Shown one piece after another: positions 5,944 to 11,993 of a stretch of DNA of 13,826 bases. Origin of the DNA: Candidatus Peregrinibacteria bacterium CG11_big_fil_rev_8_21_14_0_20_46_8 (GTDB lineage Bacteria > Patescibacteriota > Gracilibacteria > UBA1369 > UM-FILTER-53-11); the NCBI GenBank assembly GCA_002796025.1, contig PCVQ01000007.1, positions 1 to 13,826 of the forward strand, in the 5' to 3' direction. How positions within the stretch are numbered: the stretch's first letter is position 1; every line of letters starts with the position of its first letter. Both the position numbers and the translations under genes were made by a program. Under the pieces are notes generated by a model. It saw only the letters and a list, made by a program, of their open reading frames with translations. It had not been told where the DNA came from and ran no database searches.

Positions 5944-7194
5944 TCATTCTTCCTCCTCCAACTCTCCCAATACATCGTCGACGGTAATGACACCCTGTAT
6001 GCGATTTTGCTCATCCACTACTGGCATTGCAATCAATCCATATTTGGTAAATTGTTCGATAACGGTATCGACATCATCGTTGAGTTCTACCGAATGCGGA
6101 ACCGTTTTTACCATATTCTGGAGCTGCGTTTTAGGTTCCACAAAAATCAGTTCACGCAGCGAGACCACGCCGGTTAATTCACCATTCGGCCCCTCAATAT
6201 AAAGATAATAAATCTGCTCCGCATCTTGGTGAGTTTTTCGCAATGTTGCGAGCGCATCGCGCGCAGTTGTATCACCAGAGAATGCTAAAAATTCCGTCGT
6301 CATCATCGAGCCCGCAGTGCCTTCTTTAAATTTTAACAAGTTTCGAATCTCTTCCGCTTCGCTGCGCTTCATAATTTGCATAACCCGATGCATACGGCGC
6401 TTAGGCAATTCCGCTACGATATCTGTTGCCTCATCCGGCGACATCTGCTCCAAAAAACCCGACAGTTGTTCGTCCTTTAACTGCTTCACCAAAGCTTTGC
6501 GGGCATCTGCTTCCAATTCAAAGAGTGCATCTGCAACTTTCTGCGTTGGCAGTGTCTGTAAAATCGACAGCCGCTCAAATGTATCTAAGTCTTCGACAAT
6601 ATCTGCGATATCAGCCGGATGCATATTTTTTAATTCATCCTGGCCAACCGTTAATTGAATACGGTGACGCAGCCGCGCAGGCAGCGGATCGATATCTTTA
6701 CTGGCAATTAATTTGTTGCGCATCGGCAGCCGAAAAAAACGCGCGAATGCAAGAAGCAGTGACTCAAAACCAATACGCCGCATTAATCCACGAAATCCGA
6801 TATCCGCAGCAACAACAAAGAGCTCATTGCCTACAGAGACAATTCGCAAATCATTCACGCGCACCACACGATGATCCTGAGTATCCACAATTTGCTGATC
6901 CAAAAAATCACGCTTAACCCGGAACTCATCTTCAGCATATTCGATACCGCGAATTTCGTCCCGCTTTTTTTTGAGCCGAAAACTTACCGGAACCGTCTCG
7001 ATGGAGTGGATATCTTCCCAGGGAATAATAATACGCTTGCCGTTTCGATCGCGAATGCGCACTTTCGTAACTACGAAATTTTCTTTTTTACGCCGCACAA
7101 TAAAATCGCGGAACTGGCCAAAATATTTGTCATCCAGGGTATATACCGGTTTGCCAATAAGTGTTGAGAAAAATATTTCTGAAAAGAAAGCCAT
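5944..7194 (-). CDS. Soluble PRC-barrel / MgtE N-domain / CBS-pair protein
   Basis: A 416-residue protein with no membrane helix. Two PRC-barrel-like units come first (about 11-70, with LIGKPVYTLDDKYFGQFRDF, and about 93-145, with DFLDQQIVDTQDHRVVRVND). An MgtE N-domain follows (about 188-290), with HPADIADIVEDLDTFERLSIL and MSPDEATDIVAELP, the helical repeats that sense Mg2+. A CBS pair closes it (about 296-352 and 359-412), entering through GTAGSMMTTEFLAF, much as in MgtE (TAGRLMT). In true MgtE the CBS pair is followed by five membrane helices; here the protein ends in an acidic ELEEEE tail. It is therefore the sensor half of MgtE without the channel. It precedes the NRAMP-like gene by 61 bp on the same strand, suggesting it gates or regulates that transporter. 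ATG 7194 is the first start giving a complete PRC barrel. Confidence 0.87.
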   Translation of the reverse strand: MAFFSEIFFSTLIGKPVYTLDDKYFGQFRDFIVRRKKENFVVTKVRIRDRNGKRIIIPWEDIHSIETVPVSFRLKKKRDEIRGIEYAEDEFRVKRDFLDQQIVDTQDHRVVRVNDLRIVSVGNELFVVAADIGFRGLMRRIGFESLLLAFARFFRLPMRNKLIASKDIDPLPARLRHRIQLTVGQDELKNMHPADIADIVEDLDTFERLSILQTLPTQKVADALFELEADARKALVKQLKDEQLSGFLEQMSPDEATDIVAELPKRRMHRVMQIMKRSEAEEIRNLLKFKEGTAGSMMTTEFLAFSGDTTARDALATLRKTHQDAEQIYYLYIEGPNGELTGVVSLRELIFVEPKTQLQNMVKTVPHSVELNDDVDTVIEQFTKYGLIAMPVVDEQNRIQGVITVDDVLGELEEEE

Positions 7195-7232
7195 AGGAAG
7201 TGAAATTCTGTTAAAATCGCAACCTGCCTGAG

Positions 7233-7241
7233 TGTAATAAT
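7233..7241 (+). promoter_or_regulatory. Possible extended -10 upstream of pdxT
   Basis: TGTAATAAT (7233-7241) resembles TGnTATAAT with one mismatch and would start transcription about 17 bases before the ATG at 7265. The 70-bp gap to the divergent MgtE-like gene is very AT-rich, so a chance match is possible. Confidence 0.35.
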
Positions 7242-7264
7242 ATTTTAAACATTAATTTTTCTAA

Positions 7265-7816
7265 ATGTCAATCGGAGTACTCGACATCCAAGGTTCGGTA
7301 GAAGAGCATCTCGCATGCTTAAAAAAATGCGGCATAAAACCCGTTGCCGTAAAATCCGCCGAACAAATCACACAACTCAGTGGCCTTATTATCCCGGGAG
7401 GTGAGTCGACAACAATAGGAGATCTTATGAAGGCATACGGGTTGGAAAAGGAACTCCAGGCACATTCCGATCTGCCAATTTGGGGCACATGCGCAGGCGC
7501 CATTCTCCTTGCGCGCATGAAGATAATGGATATCGAAGTAGAGCGTAACGCCTATGGCAGCCAACTCAACAGCTTTGAAGCAGATGTCGAGATAGGACTC
7601 AGTAATCAAAAATCAAAATTTCATGCAATCTTCATCCGGGCACCGCGAATTATTTCGGCTTCAAATAGAGCAAAAATATTGGCAGAATACGAGGGCTCTC
7701 CAATTATGGTGCAGGAAGGAAGCAAACTCGCAACAACTTTTCATCCGGAACTCACCGACGATCTTCGTATCCACCAATACTTTCTCAATCTATGCAACGC
7801 ATCAAACAATCGATAA
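7265..7816 (+). CDS. pdxT: Pyridoxal 5'-phosphate synthase glutaminase subunit PdxT
   Basis: PdxT is the class I glutamine amidotransferase that hydrolyses glutamine and channels ammonia to PdxS. The 183-residue protein starts IGVLDIQGSVEEH, typical of PdxT. It shows LIIPGGESTTIGDL (41-54), the nucleophile elbow WGTCAGAILLA with Cys76, and TTFHPELTDDLRIH with His160 and Glu162 as the other triad members. It is slightly shorter than usual (about 190-200). ATG 7265 is directly in front of the conserved first strand, and no upstream start exists. The last 25 bases overlap the start of folE, so the two are probably co-transcribed and translationally coupled. Its partner pdxS lies 4.3 kb to the left with three minus-strand genes in between. 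Confidence 0.95.
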   Translation: MSIGVLDIQGSVEEHLACLKKCGIKPVAVKSAEQITQLSGLIIPGGESTTIGDLMKAYGLEKELQAHSDLPIWGTCAGAILLARMKIMDIEVERNAYGSQLNSFEADVEIGLSNQKSKFHAIFIRAPRIISASNRAKILAEYEGSPIMVQEGSKLATTFHPELTDDLRIHQYFLNLCNASNNR

Positions 7817-8394
7817 AAAAAGTAACGACCAACGGAGCCGCCAAAAGTCGGGCGCTAGAAATTGCAATTGCCGATGTTATTCGCGCATTAGGTGAAGATG
7901 TGCAGCGTGAAGGACTGGTAGATACCCCGAGGCGCGTTGCGGCAGCATACGAAAAAATGCTCGAAGGCTACAAGCTCAATCCAAAAGAACTTATTACAAC
8001 ATTTGATGCGGTGGATTATGACGAAATGATTATTGTAAAAGATATCGAATTTTATTCGATGTGCGAGCACCATATGTTTCCCTTTTTTGGGAAAGCGCAT
8101 ATCGGCTATATTCCAAACGGAAAAATTATCGGGCTTTCAAAGATCCCGCGTGTTGTCGAGATTTTTTCGCGGCGCTTGCAAAATCAAGAGCGGCTAACCG
8201 TAGAGGTTGCAAAGACACTCGAGAGCTTAATCGCGCCAAAAGGTGTGGGTGTAGTTCTGGAAGGAAAACATCTCTGCATGATGGCGCGCGGAGTAAAAAA
8301 ACAAGGCAGTACGATGCTGACTTCTGCAATGCGCGGGCTATTTAAAAAGAATATGAATACACGGGGAGAGTTTTTAAAATTAATTGGCAAGTAA
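7792..8394 (+). CDS. folE: GTP cyclohydrolase I
   Basis: FolE converts GTP to 7,8-dihydroneopterin triphosphate, the first step toward folate and also a source of queuosine precursors. The 200-residue protein has the family order: EGLVDTPRRVAAAYEKML (40-57), FYSMCEHHMFPFFGKAHIGYIP (split over 88-108) with zinc ligands Cys91 and His94 and catalytic His93, IIGLSKIPRVVEIFSRRLQ, then LEGKHLCMMARGV with the third zinc ligand Cys162, and TSAMRGLF near the end. All zinc and catalytic residues are present. ATG 7792 lies inside the end of pdxT (25-nt overlap). The first ~18 residues are basic and poorly conserved, so a somewhat later non-ATG start cannot be excluded. recR follows eight bases after the stop. 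Confidence 0.96.
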   Translation: MQRIKQSIKKVTTNGAAKSRALEIAIADVIRALGEDVQREGLVDTPRRVAAAYEKMLEGYKLNPKELITTFDAVDYDEMIIVKDIEFYSMCEHHMFPFFGKAHIGYIPNGKIIGLSKIPRVVEIFSRRLQNQERLTVEVAKTLESLIAPKGVGVVLEGKHLCMMARGVKKQGSTMLTSAMRGLFKKNMNTRGEFLKLIGK

Positions 8395-8402
8395 GGCGCC
8401 CG

Positions 8403-9002
8403 ATGTTTCCACCATCTATACAAAAACTCATCGATTCATTTGCAAAACTGCCGGGCGTCGGAAAAAAAACGGCCCAGCACTATGCATATTTTTTGCTGCG
8501 CTCACACCGCACCATTGCACGCGATCTTTCTGATGCGCTCCGCTCAATTGAACAAGGCATTACCCTATGCCGCCAGTGCCAGATGCTGTGCGACGGCGCG
8601 CTCTGCGGAACGTGTATGAATCCGAAGCGCGATCAGCGCACTATTTGCGTTGTCGAACAGATTTTCGATTTAGAAGCGATCGAAAAATCTAAAGAGTATA
8701 CCGGCGTCTACCATGTACTGCATGGCCGCATCTCGCCTCTCGACAAAATCGCGCCGGAAGATTTAAAAATTAAAGAGCTTATTGACCGCGTAAAAAAATT
8801 AAGCGGAGAAATTGAAATTATCCTTGCAACAAATCCCTCGAATGAGGGCGAAGCAACGGCAATTTATATTCAAAAACTGCTCGCGCCGTTCAATCTAAAA
8901 ATAACCCGTATTGCAACCGGCATTCCAGTCGGTGCAGATTTAGAGTACGCAGATGAAGTAACGCTTGGACGCGCAATTAAAGGGCGGCAGAAGTATGACT
9001 AA
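8403..9002 (+). CDS. recR: Recombination protein RecR
   Basis: RecR acts with RecO (and RecF) to load RecA on gapped DNA. The 199-residue protein has normal length and domain order: helix-hairpin-helix (LPGVGKKTAQHYAYFLL, about 16-32), a C4 zinc finger (Cys56, Cys59, Cys68, Cys71), a Toprim domain (about 80-170, with CVVEQIFDLEAIEKS and ILATNPSNEGEATAIYI), and the conserved C-terminal GIPVGADLEYADEVTLGRAI. AAGG at 8393-8396 gives a modest ribosome binding site six bases before the ATG. It is the last gene of the pdxT-folE-recR unit; the following toxin-antitoxin pair has its own promoter. Confidence 0.97.
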   Translation: MFPPSIQKLIDSFAKLPGVGKKTAQHYAYFLLRSHRTIARDLSDALRSIEQGITLCRQCQMLCDGALCGTCMNPKRDQRTICVVEQIFDLEAIEKSKEYTGVYHVLHGRISPLDKIAPEDLKIKELIDRVKKLSGEIEIILATNPSNEGEATAIYIQKLLAPFNLKITRIATGIPVGADLEYADEVTLGRAIKGRQKYD

Positions 9003-9005
9003 TTA

Positions 9006-9040
9006 TTGCGCGGCAGGGTGATGTACGTTATAATGTACAT
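9006..9040 (+). promoter_or_regulatory. Leaderless promoter with palindromic operator of the toxin-antitoxin pair
   Basis: TTGCGC (9006-9011), a 17-bp spacer and a perfect TATAAT (9029-9034) end six bases before the antitoxin ATG (9041), so transcription should begin at the start codon. An exact inverted repeat, ATGTAC (9021-9026) and GTACAT (9035-9040), encloses the -10 box with an 8-bp spacer. This is where a Phd/YefM-type antitoxin would bind to repress its own operon. Confidence 0.7.
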
Positions 9041-9307
9041 ATGAAAAAAACATTGTCAGCCACCGACGTACGCAAAAACTTTTTTCAACTTATTAAAACA
9101 ACCGAGCGCCCGGGATCTACATTGACAATTACCGTTGAAGGAGAGGCAAAAATCGTCATGATGCCGGTTGAAGATTTTGAAGGATGGCAAGAAACACTTG
9201 AAATTATGAGTGATAAAAAATTGCTTAAGAATATCCAAGCTGCGCTTAAGAGTAAAAAACGCTACAGCGAAGCAGAAATTAAAAAAGAGCTTAATTTTGA
9301 AGATTGA
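9041..9307 (+). CDS. Type II antitoxin, Phd/YefM family
   Basis: An 88-residue protein with a Phd/YefM-like N-terminal DNA-binding fold: TLSATDVRKNFFQLIKTTE, then TLTITVEGEAKIVMMPVEDFEGWQETLEIM. The lysine-rich C-terminal tail (about 58-88) is the kind of flexible segment that wraps and neutralises the toxin. The stop codon overlaps the toxin's ATG by one base (TGATG at 9305-9309), a classic coupled pair. It likely represses its own promoter through the inverted repeat at 9021-9040. Family call rests on the SATxxRxNF pattern, size and partner. Confidence 0.88.
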   Translation: MKKTLSATDVRKNFFQLIKTTERPGSTLTITVEGEAKIVMMPVEDFEGWQETLEIMSDKKLLKNIQAALKSKKRYSEAEIKKELNFED

Positions 9308-9558
9308 TGTTCAAAATTGTCTATTCGGATGAAGCAAGAAAATCACTGCGGAAGTTACCAAAAATTCATCTCAAGCGAATTTTTCGTGCAATCGACGTAC
9401 TTAAAACAGAGCCTCACGCAGGCAAAAAACTACAAGGCGAATTACTAGAAATCTATTCGATCCGCGCCTGGCCCTATCGCATCCTCTATCGTCTATTCAA
9501 AAAAGAAATCACCATATTGATTCTTGATATCGGACACCGGCAAGGCATTTATAAATAA
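9307..9558 (+). CDS. RelE/ParE-superfamily toxin
   Basis: An 83-residue basic protein with the RelE/ParE layout: FKIVYSDEARKSLRKLP, a two-helix hairpin (about 10-40), then strands in IYSIRAWPYRILYRLF, ITILILDIGHRQGIYK. The R-x-x-YRILY motif and the C-terminal GHRxxIY match RelE-type mRNA interferases more than ParE, but the target cannot be proved from sequence. ATG 9307 is preferred over TTG 9304: it overlaps the antitoxin's stop by one base and begins FKIVY, a usual start. The last ten bases overlap tail-to-tail with the truncated end of ispE. Confidence 0.85.
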   Translation: MFKIVYSDEARKSLRKLPKIHLKRIFRAIDVLKTEPHAGKKLQGELLEIYSIRAWPYRILYRLFKKEITILILDIGHRQGIYK

Positions 9559-10349
9559 CGAATGCGTACTTTTGAGCCGCCCGAGCCGGCAAGTAAGATT
9601 TTTTCTGCGGGATTTTGACTACCATAGATTTCACCCGGCAAGGCCATTTCAAAATCATTGTGCAGATTTTCAAATACGGCGCGGAGATCATCGCTCTTAA
9701 GTCCGGCTATCATTTTTTCAGTCATTGCAGTATTGCTCCCACACTTTTTTAAATCCAGCCGGGCGTAGGCATCTTCACTTTTTACCTGCATACCGGTGTC
9801 TATAATTTCAAATTGCAACGCACCTCCTTTTGAAGATGGAAGTGGCGGCAGAGTGGTAATTTTCTCCCCATAATGCTCGCCCAATGCCGTGCCGCCAAAT
9901 AAAAAAAACGGAACATCGCAGCCGAACTCGCGAGCAAAATCAAAGACACAATCTTCTACGCCCCACAACTGAGCCAATCCCTTTAAAATTGCAGCAATAT
10001 TACTCGACCCTCCTCCTAAACCCGCCGCAATGGGGATTCTTTTTTTGAGAAAAATAGTCGCACCGCGAATCTGAGCCGCTGCATCTTCACGCCGAGCAAG
10101 CTGCTGCATATAGCGAACCGCACGCATCATCACGCTCTCTGATCCAACCGGCACTTCAGAATTGTCGCACCGGAGTAAGATTTTTTCATCATCACGCGTC
10201 TCAATTTGTACTTCATCGTACAGACCACCGCGCACCTCGTGCATCACGGTTTGTACAATATGATATCCGCTCTCATCGCGCCCCAAAATATCGAGCGCAA
10301 GATTTATTTTAGGATATGAAAGCAGCGAAATTGCATGTTTAGATCGCAT
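9549..10349 (-). CDS. ispE: 4-diphosphocytidyl-2-C-methyl-D-erythritol kinase, C-terminally truncated
   Basis: IspE is the GHMP-family kinase that phosphorylates CDP-ME in the MEP isoprenoid pathway. Motif 1 is SYPKINLALDILGRDESGYH (11-30) with Lys14. Motif 2 is IPIAAGLGGGSSNIAAIL (105-122), the ATP loop. FGCDVPFFLFGG carries catalytic Asp145. Motif 3 is LAGSGGS (253-259). The protein stops seven residues after motif 3, at residue 266. Normal IspE continues for roughly 30-40 residues, so the final strand and helix are missing. The stop lies inside the last ten bases of the convergent toxin gene. ATG 10349 is chosen because AGGTGG lies three bases upstream and the family's N-terminus follows; an in-frame ATG at 10388 has no ribosome binding site. 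It may be a decayed or unusually short kinase. Confidence 0.88.
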   Translation of the reverse strand: MRSKHAISLLSYPKINLALDILGRDESGYHIVQTVMHEVRGGLYDEVQIETRDDEKILLRCDNSEVPVGSESVMMRAVRYMQQLARREDAAAQIRGATIFLKKRIPIAAGLGGGSSNIAAILKGLAQLWGVEDCVFDFAREFGCDVPFFLFGGTALGEHYGEKITTLPPLPSSKGGALQFEIIDTGMQVKSEDAYARLDLKKCGSNTAMTEKMIAGLKSDDLRAVFENLHNDFEMALPGEIYGSQNPAEKILLAGSGGSKVRIRYL

Positions 10350-10357
10350 AATCCACC

Positions 10358-10375
10358 TATAGCATACACTCCTCC
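10358..10375 (-). promoter_or_regulatory. Strong Shine-Dalgarno with two-codon mini-ORF ahead of ispE
   Basis: On the minus strand GGAGGAG begins at 10375; ATG at 10366 follows at ideal spacing and opens ATG-CTA-TAG, ending at 10358. The stop overlaps the AGGTGG that serves ispE (ATG 10349). The mini-ORF is not in the ispE frame. It could feed ribosomes to ispE by re-initiation, or be chance. Confidence 0.35.
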
Positions 10376-10433
10376 ACACCTTATGCATACAGGCGGGTTG
10401 ACCCTATTACAAGAGCAGGATTATTATTTTCTC

Positions 10434-10439
10434 TATAAT
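10434..10439 (+). promoter_or_regulatory. -10 box upstream of the small unknown gene
   Basis: A perfect TATAAT lies 25 bases before the ATG at 10465. No -35 box sits at 16-18 bp; TTACAA is 21 bp and TTGACC 30 bp upstream. The surrounding sequence is AT-rich. Confidence 0.45.
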
Positions 10440-10464
10440 AAATTTTATTTCTAATCACAAAAAT

Positions 10465-10824
10465 ATGAAGCCAGCAGCAAACGAAACTAGGCATAATGAG
10501 CATGCAAACGACCAGAATGTCATAGCATTTAGTAGGCCTGCCGAAACAATAACGGCGGAGCAGCAAGAATACTTAGATGCAGCACAAAATGTTCGAGATA
10601 AACTTGCTACACTATACAACGACCTAGAAACAAGGGGTTTTGTTACTTTTAGAGGTCAACTAATGCAACAACGAGCGTTCGCAGATGCATTGGAAGTCAT
10701 TCATTCCCGTGCAGCAAAAGCGGAACTTGATGTTACCCAAAGCCCTTTTCAAGAAGTGCGAAAGCTTGCGGCGATGTGCGGAAAAATCTTAACAACGGAG
10801 GAGCAACCCAAACCGGCGGCTTGA
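10465..10824 (+). CDS. Small hypothetical protein, mostly helical
   Basis: Not recognised. The 119-residue protein is hydrophilic, without signal peptide or membrane segment. The first ~27 residues are polar and probably disordered. TITAEQQEYLDAAQNVRDKLATLYNDL (split over about 28-54) and QQRAFADALEVIHSRAAKAEL (about 67-87) look like amphipathic helices with a short GFVTFRG link between them. The single Cys (about 105) lies in another helical stretch before a Pro-rich tail. It sits on the plus strand between two minus-strand MEP genes, with a TATAAT 25 bases upstream, and ends 11 bases from the end of ispDF. Length, promoter and its placement in the gap that separates ispDF from ispE argue it is real. 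No function is proposed. Confidence 0.6.
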   Translation: MKPAANETRHNEHANDQNVIAFSRPAETITAEQQEYLDAAQNVRDKLATLYNDLETRGFVTFRGQLMQQRAFADALEVIHSRAAKAELDVTQSPFQEVRKLAAMCGKILTTEEQPKPAA

Positions 10825-10835
10825 TTCCACCCACA

Positions 10836-11993
10836 TCAACTCCGCGCCACTAACACATTTGCCGTGCACTTCATCGCTTCGCCGCGCCCAAAGGGCGTGA
10901 GTTTTTTGCCAGTATGTGCGGTAATGCCGATTCGGGTTTCCGGAATATCTAGGAGCATACTTAATGAGGTTTTCAACCTTGGCACCAACGGATCAATTTG
11001 CGGCTGCGTCCCTTCAATACTTAATGCGCAGTTCAAAAGCGAAAACTTTTTATCGCGCATTTTTTTTAATATTACTTTCAAATATGCAGCGCTGTCCCGC
11101 TGACCTTTGCGCGCCATACCTGTTGCATAGGTTCCGAGCGAGCCTTCGCCGATACTCGATGCGATCGCATTACAAAGGGCGTGCAAAATAACATCGCCGT
11201 CGGAATCTGCGTCCATCGGAGGATGGCTCTGCAATTCAATGCCTCCAAGCCGCAAGCAACGATGAACGCGCGGGACTCCCTCCATGGGTACAAAGAAATG
11301 AGAATCCTCACCAACACCTATACACGTCTGCTGCGTCACGGCTCCCAGTACAAAGCGCGCATATTCAAGATCGCTCTCCAGCGTAATTTTAATATTGTGC
11401 GGATGGGTCGGCACTAACTTTGTTTTAAATCCTGCAGCTTCCAGTACGCTTAAATCATCGGTAAATTTCGTACCGCTCACTTTCTTAAGAGCCGTCATGA
11501 ATACCTCATAACGAACAACCTGCGGTGTCTCTATAAGAAACAAATTCGTGCGGTCAAGTGTGACCAGCGTACCGTCTTTTTTACGCTCTTTAATGGTCGG
11601 CACGACCGGCATCGCCGGAGCGGCACCCGCAATATCACCGCGCACGACGCGCACAGTTTTTTCCAAAATTGCATGCGGTGTTAGGGGATTTGCGCCATTT
11701 TGAATAATCACAAGATCGCAGGGCTCCATATGAGAAATCACTTTTTTGACCGACTGAAATCGCGAAACACCACCACGCTCTAAAACACTTACTTTAGAAT
11801 ATCGTTGTGAAATTTCTACTAGTTTCGCATGATTATTTTTATGCGTTGCAATCCAAATTGCATCGACAAAAGGCGACTGCTGGAGATTCTGCAACGTATG
11901 TTCAACAACCGGCATGCCGTTCAAATCGGCAAATAATTTATCGCTGCCAAAGCGCTTGCCCGATCCTGCCGCTAATAAAATGGCACAGTTCAT
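10836..11993 (-). CDS. ispDF: Bifunctional IspDF (CDP-ME synthase / MEcPP synthase)
   Basis: A 385-residue fusion of the third and fifth MEP enzymes. The IspD half (1-220) has the nucleotidyltransferase loop LLAAGSGKRFGSDK, the substrate region TLDRTNLFLIETPQ, FTDDLSVLE, and NIKITLESDL with the conserved Lys202. The HDAARP motif with its metal-binding Asp reads QNGANP here, putting Asn99 in that place. The IspF half (222-385) keeps the zinc ligands (GEDSHFF, Asp230 and His232; SDGDVILHAL, His271) and GRGE near the end. The usual GDIG/FPDTD segment is replaced by GEGSLG/TYATG, and the Glu in TTTEKLGFTG aligns with a Lys (K363). The start overlaps the dxr stop in ATGA (11990-11993), so translation is coupled. 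Fusion of these two domains is known in other bacteria. Fold assignment is firm; full activity is open. Confidence 0.9.
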   Translation of the reverse strand: MNCAILLAAGSGKRFGSDKLFADLNGMPVVEHTLQNLQQSPFVDAIWIATHKNNHAKLVEISQRYSKVSVLERGGVSRFQSVKKVISHMEPCDLVIIQNGANPLTPHAILEKTVRVVRGDIAGAAPAMPVVPTIKERKKDGTLVTLDRTNLFLIETPQVVRYEVFMTALKKVSGTKFTDDLSVLEAAGFKTKLVPTHPHNIKITLESDLEYARFVLGAVTQQTCIGVGEDSHFFVPMEGVPRVHRCLRLGGIELQSHPPMDADSDGDVILHALCNAIASSIGEGSLGTYATGMARKGQRDSAAYLKVILKKMRDKKFSLLNCALSIEGTQPQIDPLVPRLKTSLSMLLDIPETRIGITAHTGKKLTPFGRGEAMKCTANVLVARS

